This document shows positions 8,863-17,012 of a stretch of 64,000 bases of DNA, one piece after another. The stretch's first letter is position 1. Each line of letters starts with the position of its first letter. The stretch is taken from positions 62,001-126,000 of the forward strand of contig WJLW01000070.1 of the NCBI GenBank assembly GCA_014728295.1. The letters run 5' to 3'. A program made the translations under genes and the position numbers. This DNA is from Chitinivibrionales bacterium (GTDB taxonomy: Bacteria > Fibrobacterota > Chitinivibrionia > Chitinivibrionales > WJKA01). The notes below the pieces were generated by a model. It made no database searches. It saw only the letters and a program-made list of their open reading frames with translations, and had not been told where the DNA came from.

Positions 8863-9789
8863 TTATGTCAACAGATGCGAAATAATCGCTTTTTGAACAT
8901 GCAGCCTGTTTTCCGCCTCGTCCAGTGCCATGGAAAAGTCTGCATCCAGCACTTCACTGGTTATTTCTTCTCCACGATGAGCAGGCAGACAGTGCGAAAC
9001 CAATACATCTCGAGATGCACGCGCAAGCAATTGCGAGTTAACCTGATAGCCGGTAAAGGCTTTTTTGCGTTTTTCGGTTTCTTTTTCCTGCCCCATGCTG
9101 GCCCACACATCGGTATATATCACCTCGGCCGAGGCGATCGCAGAGTTTAAATCCGGCTGCATGGCTATCGCCGCGCCGGTATTGCTGCAGGCATGCTGTA
9201 TGCGCTGAAAAACAGGAGCCGGTACTTCGTATCCGGGGGGGCACGCAAGCGTAAAGCGGTATCCAAGCTTTGCACAAATTGACATGAGCGAAATACACAC
9301 ATTGTTGCCGTCGCCGATGAATAAGATATTAGCTTTGCTGTCGGCGCCGATTCTTTCATGCAATGTCTGCATGAATGCCAGTGCCTGGCAGGGATGAAAT
9401 GTATCGGTCAGGGCGTTTATCACCGGTATTGAACTATGAGCCGCAAGCTGCTCAATCGTGGTGTGGCTGAAGGTGCGCGCTACGATAAGGTGTACCCACC
9501 GTTCAAGGTTGCGGGCGACATCTTCAACGCTTTCCCGCTTACCCAATTGTACCATCGTGGATTCGAGATTGACGGGATGGCCGCCGAGTTCATGTATTCC
9601 CGTTTCGAACGTAATGCGCGTGCGCAGGGACGGCTTCTCGAAAATGAGCACCCCCGTCCGGTCCCGCAATGGTTTTGGGTCGCCGGTTAGTCTGGCTGCT
9701 TTGAGCCGGGCAGCCTGCTGCAGAACCATGAGGATCTCGTCCCCCTCATAATCCAGCAAGGTAAGCAAATTGCGATTTGATGGACCCAT
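8863..9789 (-). CDS. argF: Ornithine carbamoyltransferase
   Basis: About 308 residues, normal length. It transfers the carbamoyl group from carbamoyl phosphate to ornithine to give citrulline in arginine synthesis. The carbamoyl-phosphate loop is FEKPSLRTRITFE (the SLRTR variant of STRTR), with HPCQALA, a D-N-like FIGDGNNVCISL segment, and the ornithine-binding HCLPAHRGEEI near the C-terminus. The ORF track carries 40 extra N-terminal residues that do not resemble the family; ATG 9789 (MGPSNRNLLTLLDYEGDE) is the likely start, although its ribosome site is weak. No other arg gene is adjacent. A candidate promoter lies at 9852-9880. Confidence 0.95.
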   Translation of the reverse strand: MGPSNRNLLTLLDYEGDEILMVLQQAARLKAARLTGDPKPLRDRTGVLIFEKPSLRTRITFETGIHELGGHPVNLESTMVQLGKRESVEDVARNLERWVHLIVARTFSHTTIEQLAAHSSIPVINALTDTFHPCQALAFMQTLHERIGADSKANILFIGDGNNVCISLMSICAKLGYRFTLACPPGYEVPAPVFQRIQHACSNTGAAIAMQPDLNSAIASAEVIYTDVWASMGQEKETEKRKKAFTGYQVNSQLLARASRDVLVSHCLPAHRGEEITSEVLDADFSMALDEAENRLHVQKAIISHLLT

Positions 9790-9851
9790 GGAGTGCTGCT
9801 TATTGAATTTTTGAGATTGGCACTGCGCTGTGATAAAAGTAAAACATGAAA

Positions 9852-9880
9852 TATATATCTTTTGCTGTCGGCATATACAA
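9852..9880 (-). promoter_or_regulatory. Candidate sigma-70-type promoter of argF
   Basis: On the minus strand TTGTAT is separated by exactly 17 nt from TATATA (which continues TT). Transcription would begin about 55 nt upstream of the argF ATG. This is pattern matching only. Confidence 0.4.
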
Positions 9881-10108
9881 GAGAATGCATAGAATAAAAC
9901 TAATTTCATCCCGAGTTGAAGGGAACTGTCGGCGAGGTGAAACGCGCTTACGCACCAAAGGGCACGGCAAAACCCGCGAAGTTAATTGCCGGTGCAGGCT
10001 TTTGCGGCTGCAGTTTGCAGATAAAAAGTGGCACGATCACATTGCCTTCTACTATATTTAGCGTATATAGGTGTATGGCGGGATGTTGGGAACCAAGCAG
10101 TGATGAGG
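9881..10108. other. Intergenic region between divergent argF and spoVG, no gene seen
   Basis: About 450 nt separate the argF and spoVG start codons. ORF 9916-10185 in the track has biased, low-plausibility sequence and no ribosome site. The stretch holds several short stem candidates (GGTG...CACC around 9937-9957, GGG...CCC around 9960-9975, and CTGCA-GTT-TGCAG around 10009-10021). I cannot match it to 6S, SRP, RNase P, tmRNA or a common riboswitch. A leader or small RNA is possible but unproven. Confidence 0.3.
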
Positions 10109-10137
10109 TTGAGCCTAATACAATAGTTATATATATA
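10109..10137 (+). promoter_or_regulatory. Candidate sigma-70-type promoter of spoVG
   Basis: TTGAGC, 17 nt spacer, TATATA, inside a TA-rich tract. The transcript would start near 10144, giving a leader of about 100 nt before the spoVG ATG. Confidence 0.45.
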
Positions 10138-10241
10138 TATGCTAAGGACAAAGCTGGTCTGCTGCATGTTATTAAAGCGCTTTAATAGCCGGGGGAGCGC
10201 AGCTTAGCTTTTCAATTACCTTCAAAATGGGAGGCTTTCAC

Positions 10242-10562
10242 ATGGAGATAACCGAAGTCCGTATAAGTCTGCGAAACGAGGAGAAACTCAAAGCATTTGC
10301 AAGCATCACGCTAGAAAATTGCTTTGTCATCAGGGGCTTGAAGATAATCAACGGTTCGGATGGCTACTTTGTTTCAATGCCCAGCAGGAAGCATAAGGAC
10401 GGAAGCTACCATGACATTGCGCATCCAATAAACAACGAAATGCGCGGAGCAATTGAGGACAAAGTGCTCGATGCATTTGAACAGGAGCTCAATAAAGGAG
10501 AATCTGCGCAGGAAAAACCGGTTGAAGAGATTCCCATTGAAATGGTAGGCTCAGAGAATTGA
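10242..10562 (+). CDS. spoVG: SpoVG-family RNA/DNA-binding regulator
   Basis: 106 residues. [20 protein letters not shown], the FVIRGLKII segment, [20 protein letters not shown] and the following [11 protein letters not shown] helix cover the whole SpoVG fold. Family members bind nucleic acid and act as pleiotropic regulators; they occur well outside sporulating bacteria, so sporulation is not implied. ATG 10242 follows GGGAGG at 6-8 nt; the ATG at 10227 used by the track would leave that ribosome site inside the gene. The C-terminal tail ([16 protein letters not shown]) is acidic. A hairpin follows the stop. Confidence 0.95.
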   Translation: MEITEVRISLRNEEKLKAFASITLENCFVIRGLKIINGSDGYFVSMPSRKHKDGSYHDIAHPINNEMRGAIEDKVLDAFEQELNKGESAQEKPVEEIPIEMVGSEN

Positions 10563-10574
10563 CTCCGAGCTTTG

Positions 10575-10590
10575 CCCGCATTTGTGCGGG
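10575..10590 (+). terminator. Hairpin downstream of spoVG
   Basis: CCCGCA-TTTG-TGCGGG, a 6-bp GC-rich stem with a 4-nt loop 12 nt after the spoVG stop. The following T-tract is imperfect (TTTGCTTCC), so it is a plausible but not strong intrinsic terminator. Confidence 0.5.
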
Positions 10591-10714
10591 TTTGCTTCCA
10601 TGATTTCTGCGTGTGCATTTTTTTCTCACGTTGGGGCAAAGCATGATGAATCTACCACTGTATCACAACCAAATATTATTTTAAGAGATTTGCAATAATA
10701 GCACATTTTTTTAC

Positions 10715-10786
10715 TGGGGCGTCGACAAGCGGTAAGTCACAGGATTTTGGTTCCTGCATTCGGAGGTTCGAATCCTCCCGCCTCAG
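10715..10786 (+). tRNA. tRNA-Gln (anticodon TTG)
   Basis: A 72-nt cloverleaf. The acceptor stem TGGGGCG pairs with CGCCTCA (one G-T pair) and is followed by discriminator G. The anticodon arm is CAGGA-TTTTGGT-TCCTG with anticodon TTG at 10747-10749. The T arm is GGAGG-TTCGAAT-CCTCC. The 3' CCA is not encoded. It stands alone between spoVG and rplY. Confidence 0.95.
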
Positions 10787-10930
10787 TTGTACTCTTTGAT
10801 TGCAGCGAGCACAGGTTTTCTGGGTTACCGGCCGACTGCTGCTCGTGTTACCGATTCCTAATTATGCTTAAAGCGGATGCTCGTACTTGTCCCTTGCGGG
10901 ATAGCCGATTATCCATCAGGAGGTATTGTT

Positions 10931-11569
10931 TTGGATATTATTAAATTGAAGTCGAGATCAAGAAACGGAACAGGCAAATCCTATACCCGCAAAGCACGGA
11001 TCAATGGCTGGTTGCCGGCCGCATATTATGGACGCGGTATTTCTTCCGAGTCAATTGAGGTTGATTATCACGAATTCGTTAACCTGTTGCGCAGTAAAAA
11101 AACCAACCATCTTATCGACTTGCAATTGCCCGAAAAGCAAGATTCCGTTGCCGTGGTCAAAGAGATCCAACGCGATCCGCTGATTGATGATAAAGTATTT
11201 CATGTTGATTTTCAGCACGTGTCCATGGGCGAAAAGGTAACCGTCAAATGCCCGCTTGAGATTGTTGGCACGCCGATTGGCGTAAAGGTCGGCGGCGGAG
11301 TTCTCAGCCATCCGGTACGCCATCTGACTATCGAAAGCCTTCCTCGTGAAATTCCTGAAAAGATAACCGTTGACGTAAGCGAGCTTAGCGTCGGCCAGTC
11401 AATACACATTAAAGACTTGGATCTTCCCGATCTTACCTTGAAGGATTCGCCCGAAGAAGTCATCGCTATGGTAAATATCAGCACCAAAGAAAAAGCTGAT
11501 GCAGCAGACAAAGAAGAGGGAGGAGAGGCAGCTCCCGAAGAAGCCGCCGAAGAGGGCGCCGAATCCTGA
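10931..11569 (+). CDS. rplY: 50S ribosomal protein L25/general stress protein Ctc (long form)
   Basis: About 212 residues: an N-terminal L25 5S-rRNA-binding domain (about 1-92) plus the C-terminal beta domain of the TL5/Ctc form. Features include SRNGTGKSYTRKARINGWLPAAYYG at the start, then VDFQHVSMGEKVTVKCPLEIVGTPIGVKVGG and the HLTIESLPREIPEKI segment. The tail is Ala/Glu-rich (about 30 residues), as usual. TTG 10931 is chosen because AGGAGG sits 7 nt upstream; the track start at 10877 would put that site inside the gene. It is followed at 23 nt by pth, the usual rplY-pth pairing. Confidence 0.95.
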   Translation: MDIIKLKSRSRNGTGKSYTRKARINGWLPAAYYGRGISSESIEVDYHEFVNLLRSKKTNHLIDLQLPEKQDSVAVVKEIQRDPLIDDKVFHVDFQHVSMGEKVTVKCPLEIVGTPIGVKVGGGVLSHPVRHLTIESLPREIPEKITVDVSELSVGQSIHIKDLDLPDLTLKDSPEEVIAMVNISTKEKADAADKEEGGEAAPEEAAEEGAES

Positions 11570-11592
11570 TGTGTGTTGCCTGCAGGTAAAGA

Positions 11593-12216
11593 ATGCGACT
11601 TTTTGATTACCTGCGTTCTCTGGTTACGCACCGGCCCGCCCGACGAATAAAATTTGATGCATGCTTTTTTGGCATCGGCAATCCGGGTACCAAGTACGGA
11701 TCGACACGACATAACATCGGCTTTATGGCTATTGATGCTCTTTCTCAATCACTTGCCCACACAAAACGCAGCACAGGATGCCGATCCGAATTGCTGACCG
11801 GCTCTCATGCGGCTATTGGTACGGTGTTGTGTGTAAAGCCGCAAACTTATGTTAATCGCTGTGGTGACGCGCTGAAAGAGGTGTATCGCCGCTACAGCTT
11901 CGAACAACAATCGATGCTGGTCATTGTCGACGATTTTAACCTGCCGTTAGGTTCCCTGCGTTTTCGGCGGGGTGGCTCGGCCGGCGGGCACAATGGCCTG
12001 AAATCGATTATCGCGGCATTTGGTCAGGATATCCCGAGGTTGCGGCTGGGAATCGGACCGTTGCCTTCCCAAACCAGGGTCATCGACTTTGTGCTTGGAG
12101 AGTTCGGCTCGGGGGAGTTGGAAAAAGCCAACCAGATGCTGGGTCGGCTTGACGCAGCGCTAATCGTTTTTGCACAACACGGCATCGAAGCGGCTATGAA
12201 TCGGTTTAATTGCTGA
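11593..12216 (+). CDS. pth: Peptidyl-tRNA hydrolase
   Basis: 207 residues. It recycles peptidyl-tRNAs by cleaving the peptide-tRNA ester. The family residues are visible: IGNPGTKYGSTRHNIGF with the catalytic His in TRHN, KPQTYVNRCG (normally KP.T+MN.SG, here with R and C), the DDFNLPLG segment and RGGSAGGHNGLKSI. The first 20 or so residues (MRLFDYLRSLVTHRPARRIK) precede the usual start and may be a basic extension; no better internal ATG exists before the core. AGGTAAAG precedes the ATG. It lies between rplY and the rpsF cluster. Confidence 0.95.
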   Translation: MRLFDYLRSLVTHRPARRIKFDACFFGIGNPGTKYGSTRHNIGFMAIDALSQSLAHTKRSTGCRSELLTGSHAAIGTVLCVKPQTYVNRCGDALKEVYRRYSFEQQSMLVIVDDFNLPLGSLRFRRGGSAGGHNGLKSIIAAFGQDIPRLRLGIGPLPSQTRVIDFVLGEFGSGELEKANQMLGRLDAALIVFAQHGIEAAMNRFNC

Positions 12217-12221
12217 TCCGG

Positions 12222-12236
12222 CGCCGATGTCCGGCG
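12222..12236 (+). terminator. Short GC hairpin between pth and rpsF
   Basis: CGCCG-ATGTC-CGGCG just after the pth stop. It has no T-tract and could equally be part of the rpsF leader, where an S6:S18 binding hairpin with a CCG element is known in many bacteria. I cannot fold it properly here. Confidence 0.3.
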
Positions 12237-12310
12237 AGAAATTCAATACATTTCCAAATATCCTGCTTTGATTATGAATCAGATCAAGGCTATCATCCAA
12301 AGGAGGAAGA

Positions 12311-12703
12311 ATGATTCGACCCTATGAAACAATGGTCGTCTATGACGGCACCCTTGGCGAAGATTCGCTGAAAAAAGAACAAAAAGCCGTAGAAGATTTT
12401 CTTCGGGAAAAATCTGAGTTCGAAGCAGTCGATGTGTGGGGCAAGCGTGATCTGGCTTATGAAATCAACAAAAAGCGAAGCGGCTACTATTGTCTGTTTC
12501 TGTACAAATCGGAAGGCGGGCTTATCGCGGAGATGGAAGCTGATTTCAGGCTGAACGCCAGTATTTTGCGTTTCCTGACTGTGCGCCGCGATCCGAATAA
12601 GATTATAGATCCCCAGAAAAGCGGAAGGTCCGGCGACGCTTCCGGTGAAAAAAATGAACGCGACAATCGAAAGAATGAACGCGACAATCAAAAGGAGGAA
12701 TAA
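12311..12703 (+). CDS. rpsF: 30S ribosomal protein S6
   Basis: 130 residues. [19 protein letters not shown], then the [21 protein letters not shown] and [14 protein letters not shown] segments identify bS6. A strong AAAGGAGG lies 6 nt before the ATG. The C-terminal tail is charged and contains a duplicated NERDN unit encoded by a 21-bp tandem repeat. S6 pairs with S18 on the platform of the small subunit, and its gene is followed 4 nt later by rpsR. The ssb gene that often sits between them is absent here. Confidence 0.97.
   Translation: MIRPYETMVVYDGTLGEDSLKKEQKAVEDFLREKSEFEAVDVWGKRDLAYEINKKRSGYYCLFLYKSEGGLIAEMEADFRLNASILRFLTVRRDPNKIIDPQKSGRSGDASGEKNERDNRKNERDNQKEE
12653..12694 (+). repeat. 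21-bp tandem duplication at the end of rpsF
   Basis: Two copies of AATGAACGCGACAATCGAAAG with one mismatch (G to A in the second copy) encode the tail [15 protein letters not shown]. The second copy ends immediately before GAGGAATAAG and feeds into the AAAGGAGG that serves as the rpsR ribosome site. Confidence 0.85.
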
Positions 12704-12707
12704 GACC

Positions 12708-12950
12708 ATGCCAAGACCAAGAAGACGCAAGATTCGAGTTAAAAAGACTGATTGGTATAAAGACAACTCGCTTGAGCCAGATTACAAGCGGTTTGACTTT
12801 TTGCGTCGTTTCGTCAGCGAACGGGGCAAAATTCTCTCGCGGCGTGCAACCGGACTCAAAGCCAAGAATCAGCGCAAACTGGCAGGTGAAGTCAAGCGCG
12901 CCCGCCACCTGGCGCTGTTGCCATTTGTCAATAAAAATGTTAACCGGTAG
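12708..12950 (+). CDS. rpsR: 30S ribosomal protein S18
   Basis: About 80 residues. [15 protein letters not shown] is the basic lead, then the bS18 core [26 protein letters not shown] and [26 protein letters not shown] 12708 has AAAGGAGG at 9-10 nt and begins 4 nt after the rpsF stop; the track's longer start overlaps rpsF. S18 binds S6 and 16S rRNA. It lies in an rpsF-rpsR-rplI run. Confidence 0.96.
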   Translation: MPRPRRRKIRVKKTDWYKDNSLEPDYKRFDFLRRFVSERGKILSRRATGLKAKNQRKLAGEVKRARHLALLPFVNKNVNR

Positions 12951-12995
12951 CGCAGGCGCCCTTCAACACAGAACATCTTTCAGGAGCTGTCAGCT

Positions 12996-13466
12996 ATGGA
13001 AATTATTTTAAAAACAGACCATGAAGGCCTGGGCAATGCTATGGATGTCATCAACGTTAAAGATGGCTATGCCAGAAATTTTCTGATTCCCAAAGGCATA
13101 GCCGTTGCCGCGACCGACGGGAACCGCAATGCGGTGGCTGAGGCTAAGCGAATAGCAGAAAAGCGGGAAACGCAAAAGTCAGCCGAGGCGCAGGGGCTTG
13201 CCCAGAAAATATCCAGGGTACCGTGCACGATACCGGTTAAAATTGGCGAAAACGAAAAAATATTCGGCTCGGTTGGCCAGCATGAAATTACCGACTTCCT
13301 TTCAAAGGAGGGCTTTGATATCAAGAAGAGCCAAATCGAGCTGGAAGAGCCAATCAAGCAGCTTGGTGTATATAACATCGGTATCAAACTTTACAAAGAT
13401 GTGGCTGCCGAATTAAAAGTCTGGGTCGTAAAGGAAGAAGCCGACCAGGCAAAATCTGAGGCGTAA
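12996..13466 (+). CDS. rplI: 50S ribosomal protein L9
   Basis: 156 residues. The N-terminal domain has LGNAMDVINVKDGYARNFLIPKGIAV, followed by the long connecting helix (AEAKRIAEKRETQKSAEAQ) and the C-terminal domain with IFGSVGQHEITDFLSKEGFDIKKSQI. Full length for bL9. CAGGAG precedes the ATG by about 9 nt. Last of the rpsF-rpsR-rplI run; dapA follows 37 nt later. Confidence 0.97.
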   Translation: MEIILKTDHEGLGNAMDVINVKDGYARNFLIPKGIAVAATDGNRNAVAEAKRIAEKRETQKSAEAQGLAQKISRVPCTIPVKIGENEKIFGSVGQHEITDFLSKEGFDIKKSQIELEEPIKQLGVYNIGIKLYKDVAAELKVWVVKEEADQAKSEA

Positions 13467-13503
13467 GCCAATTTTCATCCCATTTTGCCAAAGGAGGCAA
13501 ATC

Positions 13504-14391
13504 ATGACATTTACCGGTTGCTTTGTCGCGCTGGTAACGCCATTTACCGATGACGGGAAGCTCAACGAAGCGGGATTGCGTTCGAATATCGATTATCTTA
13601 TTGACCAGGGCGTAGCCGGAATTGTGCCCTGCGGTACGACCGGAGAGTCTGCAACGCTTTCGTGGGAAGAGCACAATCGGGTGGTCGATATCGCCGTTGA
13701 ACAGGCTGCGGGCAGAGTGCTGGTAATTGCCGGCGCCGGTTCGAATAATACCAGCGAATCGATTGCCGCGGCGGCTCACGCGAAAGAAAAAGGTGCCGAT
13801 GCAATTTTGTGTATCACGCCGTATTATAACAAGCCCACGCAGGAAGGGCTCTTTCAACATTACAAGGCAATTGCTACTGAAGTAGATATTCCGATTGTCG
13901 TGTATAATGTTCCCGGCAGAACAGGTGTCAATTTGTCGGCCGACACGCTTCACCGGCTTACGCAATTCAATTCGATTGCAGCGGTGAAGGAAGCCAGCGG
14001 CGATCTTGAACAGGTGTCGGAGATCCACCGGCTGTGCGCAGACCGCATTGCAATTCTCTCGGGAGAAGATGCATTGACGTTGCCGATGCTGTCGCTTGGC
14101 GCGCGCGGTTCGATTTCTGTTGTCGGCAATGTTGTGCCTGACAAACTGTCGGCAATGATTCGCCAATACCGGGAAGGCAATTGCGACCGGGCGCTGGCGA
14201 TCCACGAAGAGCTGTTGCCGATATGCAGAGCCATGTTCATTGAGACCAATCCTATTCCCGTCAAAACCACAATGAACTACCTTGGTTTGCATGCAGGACC
14301 CTTACGCCTGCCTCTGGTAGCAATGAGCGATGACAATAAACGAAAACTACTCGACGTACTCTCACAGGCCGGCTTGAAACCTTCTTCCTGA
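13504..14391 (+). CDS. dapA: 4-hydroxy-tetrahydrodipicolinate synthase
   Basis: 295 residues. It condenses pyruvate with aspartate semialdehyde, the first committed step of lysine and diaminopimelate synthesis. The GTTGES motif (about 44-49), the Tyr of YNVPGRTG and the Schiff-base Lys in AAVKEASGDLEQ are all present. AAAGGAGG precedes the ATG by about 8 nt. It is followed 12 nt later by dapB, which uses its product, so the two are co-transcribed. Confidence 0.97.
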   Translation: MTFTGCFVALVTPFTDDGKLNEAGLRSNIDYLIDQGVAGIVPCGTTGESATLSWEEHNRVVDIAVEQAAGRVLVIAGAGSNNTSESIAAAAHAKEKGADAILCITPYYNKPTQEGLFQHYKAIATEVDIPIVVYNVPGRTGVNLSADTLHRLTQFNSIAAVKEASGDLEQVSEIHRLCADRIAILSGEDALTLPMLSLGARGSISVVGNVVPDKLSAMIRQYREGNCDRALAIHEELLPICRAMFIETNPIPVKTTMNYLGLHAGPLRLPLVAMSDDNKRKLLDVLSQAGLKPSS

Positions 14392-14403
14392 CAGGATTTT
14401 GCT

Positions 14404-15207
14404 TTGACGGTGAACATTATTATTGACGGCGCGCTTGGACGCATGGGACGGCAAATAGCTTCACTGGCAGCCGGAGACCCTGATTTCGAAATAAAAGGGG
14501 CTGTTGAAGCCCCTCAGCATTCGCATACCGGCAGCAATTACGGTGATTTGATCGGTGCGCCTTCCGTAAAGGTACCGGTTGTTGATGATCTTAGCCAGAT
14601 AGACACTTCGCGCTGCACGATCATCAGTTTCACCGAAGCTGGCGCCGCTGCAAAGCTCCTTGCCAAATGTGCCGGCATGCCCGGCAAACTTGTTCTGGGA
14701 ACGACCGGACTCGATGACAACTCGCTAACCAAACTCAAAGAGCTGGGAGGTAACAAAGCCGTTGTATTCAGCCCGAATATGAGTCTGGGTGTCAATCTGC
14801 TTTTCTATCTAACCGAAATGGTCGCTCATAAATTACGTGATACCTTTGACATCGAAATTATAGAAGCCCATCATCGACACAAGAAAGATTCACCAAGCGG
14901 TACAGCACGAAAACTGGGAGAAATAGTCGCCGGTCAGCTTGATAGTGGATATGACTCTGCTGTAAAAAATGGCAGGGCCGGACTGGTGGGTGAGAGAACA
15001 GATAAAGAAATAGGTATGCATGCAGTGCGCGCCGGTGATATAATTGGAGATCACACGGTACTTTTTGCGGGTACCGGTGAACGACTTGAATTAAAACATA
15101 TGGCTCACAGCCGGGCAACCTTTGCGCAAGGCGCTCTGAAAGCCGCACAATGGCTCGAAAACAAAGGGCCAGGGCTGTATTCCATGCGCGATATTCTGCA
15201 ATTATGA
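14404..15207 (+). CDS. dapB: 4-hydroxy-tetrahydrodipicolinate reductase
   Basis: 267 residues. The N-terminal NAD(P)-binding fold is IDGALGRMGRQI, the central segment FSPNMSLGVNLLF, and the catalytic and substrate-binding segment EAHHRHKKDSPSGTA. It reduces the dapA product on the way to diaminopimelate. The TTG at 14404 has AGGA 8 nt upstream; GTG 14410 is an alternative. It ends about 30 nt before a DUF5683-like gene. Confidence 0.96.
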   Translation: MTVNIIIDGALGRMGRQIASLAAGDPDFEIKGAVEAPQHSHTGSNYGDLIGAPSVKVPVVDDLSQIDTSRCTIISFTEAGAAAKLLAKCAGMPGKLVLGTTGLDDNSLTKLKELGGNKAVVFSPNMSLGVNLLFYLTEMVAHKLRDTFDIEIIEAHHRHKKDSPSGTARKLGEIVAGQLDSGYDSAVKNGRAGLVGERTDKEIGMHAVRAGDIIGDHTVLFAGTGERLELKHMAHSRATFAQGALKAAQWLENKGPGLYSMRDILQL

Positions 15208-15238
15208 ATTTTACCGGCCTTCTCAGAGGGAAGTGATT

Positions 15239-17011
15239 ATGACTCTGTTAAGCGCTGCTTCCCGGGTGCTTGTGGTGCTTTTGGCGGCGCCAGGCCTCGT
15301 TGCGGCAAATTCTGCGGGACTTGATCCCGGCAAACACACCTTTCCGCTTGCGCTTTCTTCGCAGGTCTCATTCAGCCTGAACCCCCTTCAATCAGCCCTT
15401 GCCGCATCTCAAACCGATGAAGAATCGGAAGAAATCATTACGGAGGACGGCGTACTAATTGAAGAAGGTGAGCTTGTTGAAGGTCCTGAATTCTCAGACT
15501 CTGATGCCGATGATCCGATTATTGAAGACCCTGTTGCAGAAGAGTCGGTTGGTGAAGAAAGCGTGGTCGAAGAGGCTGGTGCCGATGGGATCGTGGTGGA
15601 GGGTGATGCCACACCCGATTCTACGCCTGCAGATTCCGTTCAATCCGATGACGATATTGATGCCACAGAGACTGCCGGGCAAACACCTGTTTCAGATCCC
15701 GTCGACGAAGAATTGATTTACGAAGAAGAGCAATTCCTCGTGGAAGAAGGTGAAGAATCCATTGAAGATGTTTACGAAGAAGAATTTGCCGATGATGAAG
15801 AGCTATTCCTGCCCGTAGAGCAAGAAGATGTAGCTGAGGACGTTGCGCAAGAGTTTTTTGAAGAACCTGGCGAATTTGTCGAGGAACAGCCTGTAGAGGT
15901 GCAGCCCGAACCGGTTGAGAATACTGCCGGCCAACAGCTTAAAGCTCCTGCCGATACCGCAAAAGAAGAAATCGAAGCTACCATCGAAAAGGCGCGTTCG
16001 ATTAACTTTGCCGACAATCTCAAAGAGTATCGTTCACCCAAACTTGCCATGCTGCTGTCATTGATCGTGCCGGGACTGGGGCAGGCCTACTCGCGCGCAT
16101 ACTGGAAAACAGGTTTGTTTCTGGCCCTTGAAGCCGGTATCGTCACGACCAGCGCACTTTTTTATCACAAAGGTAATGAGTTGGAAAAAGAGCAACGCGC
16201 ACATGCCGATTCTGCATATTCCTACGAAAATTTCCGCCAATTCTACGATTCACTATACGCAGAGGTCGTCGAGTTTGCCGAAAAGCAGAGCGAGCCGAAT
16301 GTCAAGCACTATGCCGATTCGGTGGTCAATGAGGTCGTTTTCGGATTTTTAATTGACAGAAGAGTAAACGATGATTCTATCGATTATACCTTTGATACGA
16401 CCTTTTTCCGCTCCGAACACGTTGATCAAAAGTCAAATCGATTCTACAAGCTGATAGGTTATGATCGCAGCCATTTCGTTATGGGATGGAATGACAGCCG
16501 CCCTGAATCATACAATGATGTTATTACGTATGAACAACTTGACAAGACAGGTTATAAAGGAAGAGACGTGCTGTCGATAGACTCCGACACGGTGCAGGCC
16601 GGCGGCGGCTCCCGGGTGACTGACGAAATTATCGTGACCAGTTCGGCAACCGATGATTTGATTCCCCTTAAATTCAGCCGGCTGCAGATCAGCTATATGG
16701 AGGGAGACACATCCGCCGCGGTGGATGTCAAATCGCTCAAGGAAAATGTCTACGGTTTTTCGCATTTGTATGATACCTATCGCGACATAATATTCGAAAA
16801 GGAAACCAATTATCGCCGCGGACAGAGCGTCCTGCTATTACTCATTGTTAACCATATCGCCAGCGCTATTGATGCAGGCATCACGGCCAAGCGTCACAAT
16901 GATCGCCTGCTCCAGAAAAGAAGCTTCTGGCACAGAATTGATGTCGAGCAGCAATGGGTGAATACCGGCTCCGAGCGCGCTCCGGGACTGGCACTCAAGG
17001 TGAAGTTTTAA
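15239..17011 (+). CDS. Exported acidic protein with C-terminal DUF5683-like membrane domain
   Basis: About 590 residues. The N-terminus is a signal-peptide-like segment (SRVLVVLLAAPGLVAA). Residues about 55-235 are extremely acidic and low in complexity, rich in E, D and V with almost no basic residues. From about 255 comes a DUF5683-like domain: PKLAMLLSLIVPGLGQAYSRAYWKTGLFLALEAG, then a long extramembrane insert (about 300-520) and a final hydrophobic segment SVLLLLIVNHIASAIDAGI. The function of DUF5683 is unknown. ATG 15239 is preferred over GTG 15233, with AGAGGGA upstream. It ends 1 nt before a second DUF5683-like gene, so the two are probably made together. Confidence 0.65.
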   Translation: MTLLSAASRVLVVLLAAPGLVAANSAGLDPGKHTFPLALSSQVSFSLNPLQSALAASQTDEESEEIITEDGVLIEEGELVEGPEFSDSDADDPIIEDPVAEESVGEESVVEEAGADGIVVEGDATPDSTPADSVQSDDDIDATETAGQTPVSDPVDEELIYEEEQFLVEEGEESIEDVYEEEFADDEELFLPVEQEDVAEDVAQEFFEEPGEFVEEQPVEVQPEPVENTAGQQLKAPADTAKEEIEATIEKARSINFADNLKEYRSPKLAMLLSLIVPGLGQAYSRAYWKTGLFLALEAGIVTTSALFYHKGNELEKEQRAHADSAYSYENFRQFYDSLYAEVVEFAEKQSEPNVKHYADSVVNEVVFGFLIDRRVNDDSIDYTFDTTFFRSEHVDQKSNRFYKLIGYDRSHFVMGWNDSRPESYNDVITYEQLDKTGYKGRDVLSIDSDTVQAGGGSRVTDEIIVTSSATDDLIPLKFSRLQISYMEGDTSAAVDVKSLKENVYGFSHLYDTYRDIIFEKETNYRRGQSVLLLLIVNHIASAIDAGITAKRHNDRLLQKRSFWHRIDVEQQWVNTGSERAPGLALKVKF

Positions 17012-17012
17012 C

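Noticed and set aside
10029-10045. TGGCACG...TTGC upstream of spoVG, resembling a sigma-54 promoter
   Set aside because: The GG and GC dinucleotides are 12 nt apart instead of 10, so the spacing is wrong; a better sigma-70-type promoter lies downstream.
9916-10185. ORF of 89 codons before spoVG
   Set aside because: No ribosome site, odd composition, overlaps the likely spoVG promoter.
12269-12297. TTGATT-N17-TATCAT before rpsF
   Set aside because: Transcription would start inside the rpsF Shine-Dalgarno, leaving almost no leader; probably chance.
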